Source: Heterostelium album PN500 | Lineage: Eukaryota > Evosea > Eumycetozoa > Acytosteliales > Acytosteliaceae | NCBI RefSeq assembly: GCF_000004825.1 | Contig: NW_008805073.1 | Span: 806,001-870,000, forward strand | Length of the DNA: 64,000 nucleotides | Direction: 5' to 3' | Shown: piece after piece, positions 22,798 to 33,580 of the stretch | Layout of the letters: each line of letters begins with the position of its first letter | Position numbering within the stretch: the first letter of the stretch is position 1 | Program-made: the position numbers and the translations under genes | Notes under the pieces: model-generated | The model's database searches: none | What the model was told of the DNA's origin: nothing | Seen by the model: only the letters and a program-made list of their open reading frames with translations

Positions 22798-24294
22798 TTA
22801 TCTTTTCTTTTTATCATTTAATGTTGTTGCGTTGTTATCGAATATTGGTTTGACAGACTTCCATTCGTTCTCCCATGTGTTTTGATCACGTTCAGAACGT
22901 AGATTGTCTCTGAATTTGGTGAGCTTGGTCGATGGGAAATCGATGAAATCGTCAAAGAAATACTGTGAGAGATTCAGACTGTCGGTAAACACTCTGCCAT
23001 TGAAGCCAGGCTTCACCAGTTCCTCTATGCATTTAAAGTTCACTGCATAGCATGGAACGCAGCATCCAAACATATCGACCACCTTCATAGGCAAGTCGAG
23101 ACCGGACGACGATCGGTGAAGTGACACACCGACATCGGCACAACCCAACAACTTTGGATAGTCTTCAGAGTCGAGCCAAACCGTAATCACGTGACAACGA
23201 GCTAGATTGAGCTCGGCAATCTTGGCTTCGTAGTACTCTTTCTGTGGTCCTTTGCCGGTGATGAAAAACAACAGGTCTGGACGATCGCCAAGTCCTTTTC
23301 TGCGTAGCATACGATCGTATTCAGCGAGTGCTGCCAACAAAATCGAAAAGTCTTCATCCGGTGTCCAGCTGGTAGAGGAAATCGCCATCACTGTCTTTCT
23401 CGATAGAACATCATCGATAAACTTTACATCCTTCTCCTTACTAATCTTGTATTTCTCTTTGAAATGTCTCAAGAACTCCAATCTTTCTTTTTCAACCATA
23501 TACTTAAAGATTGGTGCTGGTTTATCATGTAATACAAATGTTTTTCCCCTGTTTAAACAAACAACAACGAATTAGCTATTAAAAACAATTTTGATACCAA
23601 CAAACAATCAAACAAACATAACAGACAAATAAATACATACTTTAATCCCCATTCTTTAACAAGGGTATTCTTCATTGCTTCAGTAACAAAAAGATGTGCA
23701 TATGCACTTCTTCCAAATGTTTTTTCAATCCTAAAGAAATAGAAACAAACAAACTAACAAGTTAGAAGAATATACAATGAATACTTTAGTTTGGTTAACA
23801 ATTATAATTTGAACTGACCATTTAGCGAATTTAATGATTGGATGTGATTCCTCCTTCTTGATTGATAGTTGTAGTAGTGTATAGCCTAGATTGTGCCAGT
23901 CGATGACGAGGTGAATCGATCGCAGTCTAGCAACTATCTGTAGTACCATGATAGTTGGAATGGCCGGTGGTGATTGTACGAGTATTGTGTTGAGTGGTCG
24001 TGGTACACTGAACATCAGCACCCAGAACAACTGGATGATCTGAAACAACACTTTCATTGCAGCCAACACTGGCCACAACAGTGAGACTCTGACCTTCTCA
24101 GAGAGTGCAGGGAATGGCTTGAGAGCATAGATCTTAATGTTCTCGTTCTCTCTTATCAACTGATGCGGTGTCGACTCATTGTAACCAATCAACGATACCT
24201 TTGTGTTGGCAAGCTTTGACAATGACAGTGCATGATATTGCATTCTAGGTGATCTACCAATATCACCCAGTACTACAACTGCTACATTATTCAT
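22798..24294 (-). CDS. alg1: ALG1, chitobiosyldiphosphodolichol beta-mannosyltransferase, 438 aa (3 exons)
   Basis: Adds the first mannose, from GDP-mannose, to dolichol-PP-GlcNAc2 on the cytosolic face of the ER in N-glycan assembly. Exons 23819-24294, 23641-23730 and 22798-23548; phases agree, though the first donor is GTCAGT, weaker than the usual GTAAGT. Family marks: start VAVVVLGDIGRSPRMQYHA, the segment ILVQSPPAIPT, then IDWHNLGYTLL, FVTEAM, the substrate part STSWTPDEDF, ITGKGPQKEYY, and VSLHRSSSGLDLPMKVVDMF with the GT-B fold Glu/Asp region. A hydrophobic stretch near residues 80-105 is the membrane anchor. Length matches the family (about 440-465). Confidence is high. Confidence 0.95.
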
Positions 24295-24447
24295 TTTGTT
24301 TTCTTTTCTTCAAATTCCTATCCTATCCAAATCCACTGTTTAATCTAATCTAATATATGTATAAATAAATTATTCACTAATTTTTTCTCTCAATGTTTGA
24401 TTTGCTTTTTTCAAAAAAAAAATAAAAAAAAACTTATCTGATGAAAG
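24295..24447. promoter_or_regulatory. ALG1 promoter side
   Basis: Short AT-rich segment upstream of the ALG1 ATG, bounded on the right by the end of a coding-like relic on the same strand. No specific site recognised. Confidence 0.4.
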
Positions 24448-25519
24448 CTATTCATCAGCCACCAAATTACTATCGTCGCATTCCTCAGCCGTAGTTGATT
24501 CACCTCTTTTTGCCATGAACATAGTGAATCTTCTTCCATTTTTGTTCAATGGACGTTTCAATAAAAACAAAATTTTTTTAATAATTTTACTATAGATGTT
24601 TTCACCAAAACTAATAGAGAAAGAAGAGATATATTTAAAGAATAGATCACACTACGAAAAGTCCAAGATGGAAGCATATGATCGATTTTACCTTCATGTT
24701 GATGAAAGATTTTAAATTCTAAAAAAAACAATTTGTTAATAAAGTTGGAATATAGAAATTAATTAAAAAAAAATAAATGAATACCAGAATCAATCTCTAA
24801 CAAAAATCTATACATAAAATATATATTTTAAAGAAGTTGGGTTGTCTTTGTATTTCATTTTTTATATTATCATTTGAATTAATAAACTTTCAATTTCATC
24901 TTTAAATAATTTCCTAGTTTTTGTTTTACAAAAATTAAAGTAAATTTGATTTGTTTTTAAGTTTATTATATAAATATATTTATTTATTCTATTATATTAT
25001 ATATATATATTTATAGATTATATCTAAATAAGATTAAAACAAAACAACTTTTAAACTTTAAAATAATTTATATTTCGAATAACATTGTAATTTATTTATT
25101 TTAAAGTTATAAATTTTTTTTTTATAAATTAAAGTCAACTTAATGAGATTATTTACGATTCAATTCATTCTAAATAATAGGATTTCTGATATTTACTACT
25201 ATTCTCTAAAGTGAATTTTAATATATCTATTGGTTTTTCTTTTTTTCCTAAAAACCGATTTAAACAATATAATATATTTTTTTAGGTGAATAATTATCTT
25301 TTAAATATATAGAATCTTTAGGACTACTAACAATATAAAACTTAAAATCATCTATTGAATCTCTACCAATGAAATGATTAAACATAATTAAAAAACGAGA
25401 TAGAAATAACATAAAATTGATTGTAAATCACCAGCTATACTTTTTGATTGTAAAGTTTTAATCAGCTCTTGATTTGATATGACTTTATTTATATTTAAAA
25501 ATTCTGTTATGAGTGACAT
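24448..25519 (-). pseudogene. coding-like fragments, probable broken or multi-exon gene of unknown kind
   Basis: Several short frames on the minus strand look coded rather than random. One begins at an ATG at 25519 (MSLITEFLNINKVIS, then NQELIKTLQSKSIAG). One shifted frame near 25265-25415 contains LFLSRFLIMFNHFIGRD then DDFKFYIVSSPKDS. A third near 24620-24720 has FKIFHQHEGKIDHMLPSW. A last piece, after an acceptor at 24611, reads FGENIYSKIIKKILFLLKRP and ends at TAG 24448 after STTAEECDDSNLVADE. I could not join them with one consistent intron set, so it may be a decayed gene or a small-exon gene I mis-read. Family unknown. Confidence 0.35.
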
Positions 25520-25800
25520 TTTATAAATAATAAAAATAAAAACCAGTATATAAGATAAAATGAATAATATAAAAAAATCTACAAAGTAAAATAAAGATAT
25601 TATGATAAAGCAAAATTATATCTATAGAAAAGAGTGACTATGAACTATAAATATAAATTTAAATAAACAATAGTTCTAAAAAAAAAATGTTTATAAAAAT
25701 AAGTTGAGAGAATTCTCTTTGATAAAGAATGAATAAATAAAAGATAGAGAATTTGTGATTGTTGAGTAGGATTTTTTAATATTAAAAAAAATTAAAAACA

Positions 25801-27318
25801 AAAAATATTAATAATTAATATAGTTTTTGAGCGTTTTGGGTGAATACAGTGCGGGTGTTGGTTGATTGTTTCCGAATACAGAGGATCCACTGCTTCCAAA
25901 AACGGATGATGTTGATGGTGTTGAATTGGATGCAAGAGTAGTTTGACTGCCAAAGATAGAAGTAGAACCACCAAAAACTGAAGATGTAGAAGCTGTGAGA
26001 GCACCTCCAAAAACTGAGGTTTATGGATTTCCAAAGACTGATTGTTGAGGTTTTGATGAAACATTACCGGTTGGAGGAGTATTAGGGGTATCAACACTAC
26101 CGAATGAAACTTTAGCTCTTGGTTCTTCAACTATGAAACTTGGTGGCTGATCTTTCTCCTCTTCACTCTCGTCTTCCTCTTCTTGTTGATCTTGATAAGA
26201 ATCATTATCTTGGTCATCATAGTCATCTTCTTCATCTTGATCTTCTTCATCATCTTGGTCATCTTCTTCATCATCATGATCACCATTCTCATAAGCTTCT
26301 AGTATCATCTTCTTTCTGCTTGTTGAAACTCTCTTCCTTTTCGTCGGCACCGTCATCACTATCTTTACAAAAGTTGAAAACTATAGGAGCGTCGGTTGTT
26401 GTTCATGGTTTTCCAAATATTATTGATGAAGTTGGGGGAAGTTGTTGATCCAAATAATGATGATGGTCTTCCATCTTTCTTTTCATCAGGCTTGGCTGGT
26501 GGAGTTGGATTACCAAAGAATGAAGAAGTAGATGGTGTCGAACAAAACTATGGTTTCTCTTCTTTCTTTTCTTCAGTTGTGGGGTTGGATTACTAAATAC
26601 TGATGTATCTTTCTTTTTCACAGGTGGAGTTGATGGTGTTAGTGTTGGATTTTCAAAGAGTGAGGTTTTTGCAGCTGTTGGATTTGGAACCATACAGATA
26701 TTGCATGTTTTGTTATTTACTTCGTTGACAGTTTCAAAACAAGCACATTTCCATTGTCCTTCTTTCAACGCTTCTATACTTGATTCACCTGGGAAAATAA
26801 TAATGTCTCCTCTTTCTTTGGTGTTGGATTTCCAAATGTTGGTATGGTTGTTGTTCCAAATGCTGAAGTGGTCGTTGATGTTCCAAATGACATGGTGGAT
26901 GATGGTGCTCCAAATACCGGTGCCGTAACTGGTGTAGGAAGTAGCTGCTAGGACTGGTGTAGGTGCGGAGCCAAATGCTGGTGATAGATTGGATGATGGA
27001 GATACCACTTCTGGGACTAATTGTTGAGGATCTGAATTTGGAGTTAAACACAACTCACAATACGAATGCTTTGCTTCATTGACCTTATCACAACAAACAC
27101 ATTGCCATTGTCCAGGTTTAAGTGGTTATGTAAAATTGACAGTCTGTGGTGATGTTGTTTTATTTGATACCGGTTGCCAAATTTGATTAGAATGGTGGTA
27201 GTTGACAATGAATGTTTTGGTTGGCTATTAAAACCAAATCATCTTCTTTGGGTTTAAAATTAATAGAATGATCAAGGTAATTTGTAAATTGCTCATTCAA
27301 CTATTGTAGATCGAACAT
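25801..27318 (-). pseudogene. decayed nucleoporin-like gene (RanBP2 zinc fingers plus FG repeats)
   Basis: Reading on the minus strand, pieces in different frames give, in order: a start MFDLQ followed directly by TAG; KPKEDDLVLIANQN; a first RanBP2-type finger (PGQWQCVCCDKVNEAKHSYC then ELC); a second one (GQWKCACFETVNEVNNKTC then NIC); many FG units (VFSNP, VFGNP, SVFGSSG, SIFGSQ); an Asp/Glu-rich stretch near 26150-26340; and an FG-rich end finishing TLKNYINY. This combination is known from Nup153-like nuclear-pore proteins. At least two in-frame stops (after MFDLQ and after VFGNP near 26025) and several frame changes break it, so it is very likely a host pseudogene. A second, 5'-only fragment of the same gene lies at 31794-31875. 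Confidence 0.7.
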
Positions 27319-27655
27319 AATGTTCTATGAAGTTAAAAAAATCTTCAAAATCTCCAAAAAAAAGTAATTAATTAATTTAATCTTTCACACCAGCTAATTT
27401 TTAATTAATTAAGCCAAAAATTAAAATAGTGTTTTGATGATAATAAAAAAAATAAAATCTAATGGTTTTGATTTGATGTGGGTGATGTGCACTTCAAAGA
27501 ATAAAGGTCAATCTACAAGAGTTAATTTTGAGTCTAATGTACTGTTAAACAATAAACCAGGTGGAATTGATTACAAAAAATTGTTCACCTATTTTCAATG
27601 ATTAATAATTAAATTTAAAACAAGAGTTTAATTAGAAAAAACAAAAAGTTTTATC

Positions 27656-27663
27656 TATAAATA
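27656..27663 (+). promoter_or_regulatory. TATA box of secreted-protein gene copy A
   Basis: TATAAATA about 60 bp upstream of the ATG, followed by a segment (CACCTTCAAACTTCATTA) that is kept in copy B. Conservation in both copies supports a promoter role. Confidence 0.55.
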
Positions 27664-27722
27664 TAGGCAATTTGAACACCTTCAAACTTCATTATCATTT
27701 TTTTATAAATATATATAAATAA

Positions 27723-28783
27723 ATGTCTATATTTTATAAAAAATGTGCCATTTTCTTGGTAGCATTATGTTTATCAAGTATGGTTGTCTCCAAGTCTGAA
27801 GTTTTGGTTGAAATACCACATGAAGTTGCTAATCATGGCCGAGATACCACTCATAACTCTGAGTGTCCAATCGTTACATCCAACACACTCACATCTTATT
27901 CAAGAAAACCAGGAGCCAAGCGTGATATTGAAGCATCATGGAAGAAAGAATATTATACCACCGAGCCAATGGAACCTGTAAACTTCAATGGTACCTACGT
28001 TCAATCACCAGAAGAGGAAGGGGAAGACTTTGACATTTTTGCTGATGGAAAAGGTGCTACTGTCTGGGCTCCTTGTAAGTTTTCAGCAATTTAAATATTA
28101 TTTTTTGTGTATTAACAACATTTATTAAGTATCACCACCTGCAGGAATATTGTATACTATTCGTGGCAGTGATGAACAAAACTATATCTTAGGTAGAAGT
28201 CAAAATGCCAATATGCGTATCGTCAAGAAATGCGGCAACTATTGGTACCAATCAAAGTTATACTTTAAGAGTTGGAGACAAGTAAAACAAGACAACAAGT
28301 GGAACCAAAACACAATCAAGTTGGCCGTTGGAACTGCTACTAGAACAGCCAATACAATCGATATCTCACGTCCAATCTCCCTCGAGACCGATAGAGAAGA
28401 CTACCATTGTCCCAAGTGATGTCAAGTGGCATTATGGTAGTGCACCAGATGGAAGCTTATGGCTTGCAAATCTGATCATGTCGTTGATCGACATCGTCAC
28501 TGGTAATTTTGCAATGACAAGAAGAGGTGTCCAAATCTTGGATATGGATGTCAATGGTATAGCCAGAGGATGGAACACCGTTGCCTCTGATTGTATAACC
28601 ACTTATCCTCCTGTACAAACATTGATCCCTTCTCAATATGCATTGGAAGATAATGGAAACAAACGTTATATGTACAAGGTCAAAAACGGAGCTGGTTACC
28701 TCATTGCTGAATGCAATGGTGATGCTTTGTGGTTCAGTAACAATGCCTATGATGATACCTATGTTGTATTCACTCCAATGTAA
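27723..28783 (+). pseudogene. secreted-protein gene copy A, frameshifted
   Basis: Near-identical to the intact gene at 32350-33410. Exon 1 is 27723-28074 (donor GTAAGT), exon 2 starts at 28130 after TTAAG. A signal peptide of about 23 residues (MSIFYKKCAIFLVALCLSS) is present. At about 28410 copy A has one extra base compared with copy B, which gives a TGA at 28417-28419. The rest of the protein continues in another frame to 28783. If translated it would make about 213 residues instead of 334. The product family is not recognised. Because the rest is so well kept, the break looks recent, unless it is a sequencing error. Confidence 0.75.
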
Positions 28784-28984
28784 TAACAAATACAATAATA
28801 AATCAAAAACAGACAACATCTATAAAATAAAAATAGTGTTTACCAATAGATAACGATACAATTGGAATATTTGTAATTACTATATAGAAATTTTATTATA
28901 AATAAAATTATTAAAAAATATTTTAAAGGTTTTTATTTTTTTATTAAACGTTACTTTTTCAATCTAAAAAAAAAAATTATTTTG

Positions 28985-29367
28985 TGTGTCGGTCAGACCC
29001 AATGCTCTCGATTCTCCATGGCCTAAAAGAGAAAGGACACCAAGGAAAGGTTGCACTCTGCACGTGACACACAATCACTTGCCTTTGAAAAAGAAGTAAA
29101 ACAGGAAGCGCTCTTCCAGGATTCTCAAGCCATACTTTCTTGACCAAGCCATCACCAAGCAGCGGTTGACCATTTGCCACCAAAATTCATGAAGGAATTA
29201 TGGATATTCAAAAGGTTTTAGCCAACGAGTTGAAAGACACAAACGTTCATTACTATTTCTGCAAACCAGTTCCATTCATGCGAGCAGTCGCAAAGCAACT
29301 CACTGAAAATGGTGTAGCAGTCTCAAAAATCCATTATGAAGTATTTGGTCCACACCGCGTAATTTAA
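28985..29367 (+). pseudogene. C-terminal fossil of a flavohemoglobin gene
   Basis: The end of the reductase domain of a flavohemoprotein is readable: MLSILHGLKEKGHQGKVAL, then DTQSLAFEKEVKQ, a damaged middle, then IMDIQKVLANELKD, YYFCKPVPFMRAVAKQL, and GVAVSKIHYEVFGPHRVI with its natural TAA at 29365-29367. These match the NAD(P)H-binding half of flavohemoglobins (known as nitric-oxide dioxygenases, also present in Dictyostelium). The globin and FAD parts are absent, and at least two frame or stop breaks lie in the remaining part. It is a host gene relic and makes no working enzyme. Confidence 0.85.
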
Positions 29368-29527
29368 AAAAATATAATATAATATTACTATACTATCAAA
29401 ACAAATAATAATAAATATTTATTTATTCATCCCTTTCCTTATTTTTATTTTTAAATATCAAAAAAATGTAATAAAACTTTTTCAAAATGTGTAATTTCTT
29501 TTTTATATACATAAAATTTTATTTGTT

Positions 29528-30360
29528 TTAATCTTGCTTGGTTAACAGTGCCTTGAATGGTGCACAACACTTGATAATATTGATGTTTAGACAGATTTGG
29601 CCGATTGGACTTAATCTACCTCCACAAAGAGGATCGGTTGCTTGAGATGGTGGCACACAAGTTGGAACTCCATTGAGAGAGACATTGGTATCCAAAGAGA
29701 CATTTTTGGTTTCCATATTGAGTAACGCTGATACCACCTAGAGTTCCAGAACCAGTTATTGGTCCAGAGGTGATTGGTCCTAAAGTTATTGGTCCAGAAG
29801 TGATGTGTCCAGAGGTAATGATGGTACGTGGGATACAAATATGTTTACCATTAAAGTTGGCACATATCTCACGGACTGGATCGCATACTTGGTTTCCACA
29901 GGATGCTGGAGACTCACCAACACAGGTTGGAATGCTGTTTACCAAGACACATTTGAATCCGACTTGACATCTGGAGATACCACAGGTTGCACCGGTGGTT
30001 GGTGGATCAATCAAATCCGATAGCTTGACCTGTACAGGTACGATTACCATTGAAATTGACACCGATCATATCGAATGGACAAATCTTATCGCCGCACAAG
30101 GTAAGTTGATCTTGTGGAACACATGTTGGTACATTGTTGATAGCGATACAGCTGAAACCATCGAGACAAAACGGTTGGACATTTATCAAGTGGACCGGTC
30201 GAGTTGGAGATACACTCTGGATGACTATTGATTGAGATACAAAATTCGTCGAGCTCGCATTGTTGTAATCCACACATTGGACCTCAGGGACCGTTGATCT
30301 TAACACAGATTGGAATGGAGTTTTGAACGGTGTATATTTGCCATCGACATCTCAGATATA
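29528..30360 (-). pseudogene. decayed Cys-rich protein with follistatin-like repeats
   Basis: Several frames on the minus strand carry the same repeated pattern of Cys: CGISRCQVGFKC then PTCV; CGNQVCDPVREIC then HICIP; CLDGFSCIAINNVPTC; CGDKICPFDM; CGLQQCELDEFC then PEC. The spacing (C-x4-C-x5-C-x7-C, ending P-x-C) resembles the follistatin-like modules found in Dictyostelium spore-coat and extracellular matrix proteins. A Thr/Gly/Pro-rich spacer (TSGPITLGPITSG) is present. The pattern moves between frames at least three times and no start with signal peptide is visible, so this is probably a decayed secreted-protein gene. A very intron-rich gene is a less likely alternative. Confidence 0.6.
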
Positions 30361-31793
30361 TTAATAATTTTTCTTCTCTCAACACTTCTATTTAGCTATC
30401 GGAGGAACTAATCCTCAGAAAGGTGATATATTGTTCAGGATAAGAAGAGGACAACACCAACCTTTCAGAAATATTTTTCATCTCATAGATCTATTATTTG
30501 GTATATCTAGATATAGTTTAGTACAAAAGAAAAAATTAAAATAAAATTTTACTATATATTTATTTATATAAATGTTAAATCTATAACTTACAAGTTTTGA
30601 AAATACATTAGAATAATCTATTCTGAAACTAGGTGTTACAAAAACTTTGGATTCTCACTTTTGAAAAACAAACAAACGATAACACTTCCAAATGGGTAAC
30701 AAATGACAAGAAGACAACTACTTCAAAAAGTAAAACAATAAATAAAAATATTACTTTTTTATTTATTTCTTTTAAATAAATTAATATGTGCTTGTGTATG
30801 ATCAATCTCAAACAACACACAACATTTATTTAGCTATGAGATTTGTATATTTTTTAGAGGGAAGTGAGTTGATTGGAATGATAAATAAATATACAAGATG
30901 AATGAATTGATTATAGTTTAATTGTATAGACTAGATAATTGGGAGTAGATTAAGTTCCCTATAATATATCATGATTGAATGAGGAGAAGGAAATTATTGA
31001 AGATAGAATCATTAGTTGTCATTCTTTAATCTATTAAATGACGAAAACATAGTATCCAAATCCAACCGCTGTTCTAAAATATGTTTTTCTTCGCTGAGAT
31101 CATGAATTTGCTCAAAGATTTGAGTGGAATCGATTTTCTGTTTCTCTAGATAGGTCATATTGAAATTCTGACATTTATTCAAGTTCTCATGAATTTCTTG
31201 GAACAATGAATGAATATTTGATTTGTAAAAGCAGGACTAATTAATAATTGTAAAATATTGTATTGCTAGTAGTAGATATGTAAAAGTGTAAAGGAAAGAG
31301 CTGATGCTTAAATATCAACAATAAGTCTAAACAATAAATAAAAATAATTCCTATATAATATCTATCCAATATATTCACTTAATTGTTACTTCAAAGCGGA
31401 TTCATCCAAATTTTATTTTTTGTTTTACAACTTCATTGCTTTGATGACTGCATGTAATGGAATAAAATAATAAAAACAATTGTAAAGTTCATAAACAAAA
31501 ATAAGTTTGTTGGATGATGTATGATCTGAATATATTTTACCAAGAACAATAAATTTCTTTTACATTCTAAGAAATATTAATTAGTTCAAAAATAAATTAA
31601 AAGGAACCAAAATTTTAAATTAAAAAAAAAGAATAAAATCAATTTATTGTGCGTGGTGTCCAATAATTATTTTTTTTTAGATAATAAGAAACTAAATCTA
31701 ATAATTCTTTAACTCGAATACAGTTTATATCTTCGGTTCTAATAAAAAAATAAGATAAAAACTTGATTATTTTCAAAAATTATAGATTGCATC
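30361..31793. other. spacer with relics, no intact gene seen
   Basis: AT-rich. It contains one relic of the 41-residue repeat family (30661-30742) and a 64-codon minus-strand frame at 31012-31206 whose product looks like a coiled coil (YLEKQKIDSTQIFEQIHDL). That frame has no ATG start and could be a leftover exon. Nothing else recognised. Confidence 0.5.
30661..30742 (+). repeat. relic of the TPR-like repeat gene family, C-terminal module
   Basis: Reads QTITLPNG, a broken codon, then QMTRRQLLQKVKQ and a stop. This is the same ending as the repeat gene at 36717-36780 and the partial gene at 63920-64000. Only the last module is left here. Confidence 0.75.
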
Positions 31794-32302
31794 ATCTTCT
31801 TTGGGTTTAAAAATAATAGAATGATCAAGGTAATTTGTAACTTGCTTATTCAACTGTTGTAGATCGAAACATAATGAAAAACAAAACAAACTGGCTCTTG
31901 CTTGTAACCATAAATCGAATAAAATAAAAAAAACCAGTCAGATCACAAAAACCCCACTAATTTTTAATTTTTAAAATTAACATTTTTTGAAAAAAAAATG
32001 TATGTTCAGGCGAAAGTGGTTGGGAGTTAAAAAAATCTTCAAAATCTCCAAAAAAAAAAAAAAAGTAATTAATTAATTTTAATCTTTCACAGCTAGTTTA
32101 ATTAGTCAAAAAATTTAAATAGTTTTGATGATAGTAAAAAAAAATAAAATCTAATGGTTTTGATTTGATGTGCACTTCAAAGAATAATGGTCAATCTACA
32201 AGAGTTTATTTTGAGGTGGAATTGATTCCAAAAATTCTTTCACCTATTTTCAATTAATAATAATTAAATTGAGTTTAATTCGAAAAAACAAAAAGTTTTA
32301 TC

Positions 32303-32310
32303 TATAAATA
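32303..32310 (+). promoter_or_regulatory. TATA box of secreted-protein gene copy B
   Basis: TATAAATA about 40 bp before the ATG, in the same context as copy A. Confidence 0.55.
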
Positions 32311-32349
32311 CAGGCAATTGAACACCTTCAAACTTCATTATATAAATAA

Positions 32350-33410
32350 ATGTCTATATTTTATAAAAAATGTGCCTTTTTCTTGGTAGCATTATGTTTA
32401 TCAAGTATGGTTGTCTCCAAGTCTGAAGTTTTGGTTGAATTACCACATGAAGTTGCTAATCATGGCCGAGATACCACTCATAACTCTGAGTGTCCAACCG
32501 TTACATCCAACACACTCACATCTTATTCAAGAAAACCAGGAGCCAAGCGTGATATTGAAGCATCATGGAAGAAAGAATATTATACCACCGAGCCAATGGA
32601 ACCTGTAAACTTCAATGGTACCTACGTTCAATCACCAGAAGAGGAAGGTGGAGACTTTGACATTTTTGCTGATGGAAGAGGTGCTACTGTCTGGGCTCCA
32701 TGTATGTTTTCAGCAATTTAAATATTATTTTTTTGGGTATTGACAACTTTTATTAAGTATCACCACCTGCAGGAATATTGTATACTATTCGTGGCAGTGA
32801 TGAACAAAACTATATCTTAGGTAGAAGTCAAAATGCCAATATGCGTATCGTCAAGAAATGCGGCAACTATTGGTACCAATCAAAGTTATACTTTAAGAGT
32901 TGGAGACAAGTAAAACAAGACAACAAGTGGAACCAAAACACAATCAAGTTGGCCGTTGCAACTGCTACTAGAAGAGACAATACAATCGATATCTCAAATC
33001 AAATCTCCCTCGAGACCGATAGAGAAGACTACCATTGTCCAACTGATGGAAAGTGGCATTATGGTGGTTCACCAGATGGAAGCTTATGGCTTGCAAATCT
33101 GATCATGTCGTTGATCGACATCGTCACTGGAAATTTTAAAATGACAAGAAGAGGTCTCCAAATCTTGGATATGGATCTCAATGGTATAGCCAGAGGATGG
33201 AACACCGTTGCCTCTGATTGTGTAACCACTTATCCTCCTCTACAAACATTGATCCCATCTCAATATGCATTGGAAGATAATGGTAACAAACGTTATATGT
33301 ACAAGGTCAAAAACGGACGTGGTTACCTTATTGCAGAGTGCAATGGTGATGATTTGTGGTTCAGTAACAATGCCTATGATGATACCTATGTTGTATTCAC
33401 TCCAATGTAA
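32350..33410 (+). CDS. secreted protein of unknown family, copy B, 334 aa (2 exons)
   Basis: Exons 32350-32701 and 32758-33410; donor GTATGT, acceptor TTAAG. The nearer acceptor CTGCAG would give a stop, so the earlier AG was chosen, which reads VWAPLSPPAGILYTIRG across the junction. A clear signal peptide (hydrophobic AFFLVALCLSSMVVS) suggests secretion. The mature part has few Cys, an N-glycosylation site (NGT), an acidic stretch (SPEEEGGDFDIF), then a Trp/Tyr-rich region (GNYWYQSKLYFKSWRQ) and an end DDTYVVFTPM. No further membrane segment. I do not recognise a domain. It has a broken twin 4.6 kb upstream. The intact frame and kept promoter suggest this copy is the working one. Confidence 0.8.
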
Positions 33411-33580
33411 TAACAAATACAATAATAAATCAAAAACAGACAACATCTATAAAATAAAAATAGTGTTTCCCAATAGATAACAATAACATAATTTACAATT
33501 GGAATATTTGTAATTATATAGAAAATTTTATTATAAGTATATATATTTATACGTTTTTATTTTTTTATTAAACTTTACTT

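Larger units (their letters stand above)
27241..28960 (+). repeat. segmental duplication, copy 1
   Basis: About 1.7 kb that is repeated at 31794-33580 in the same orientation. It begins inside the 5' end of the nucleoporin-like pseudogene, runs through the spacer and the whole secreted-protein gene, and fades about 180 bp beyond that gene's stop. Identity inside the coding part is very high by eye. Confidence 0.85.
31794..33580 (+). repeat. segmental duplication, copy 2
   Basis: Same order as copy 1: about 80 bp from the 5' end of the nucleoporin-like gene (minus strand, FDLQQLNKQ then TNYLDHSIIFKPKED), then spacer, then the secreted-protein gene. Copy 2 has about 150 bp (31876-32025) that copy 1 lacks. 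Homology fades about 170 bp after the stop. Confidence 0.85.
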
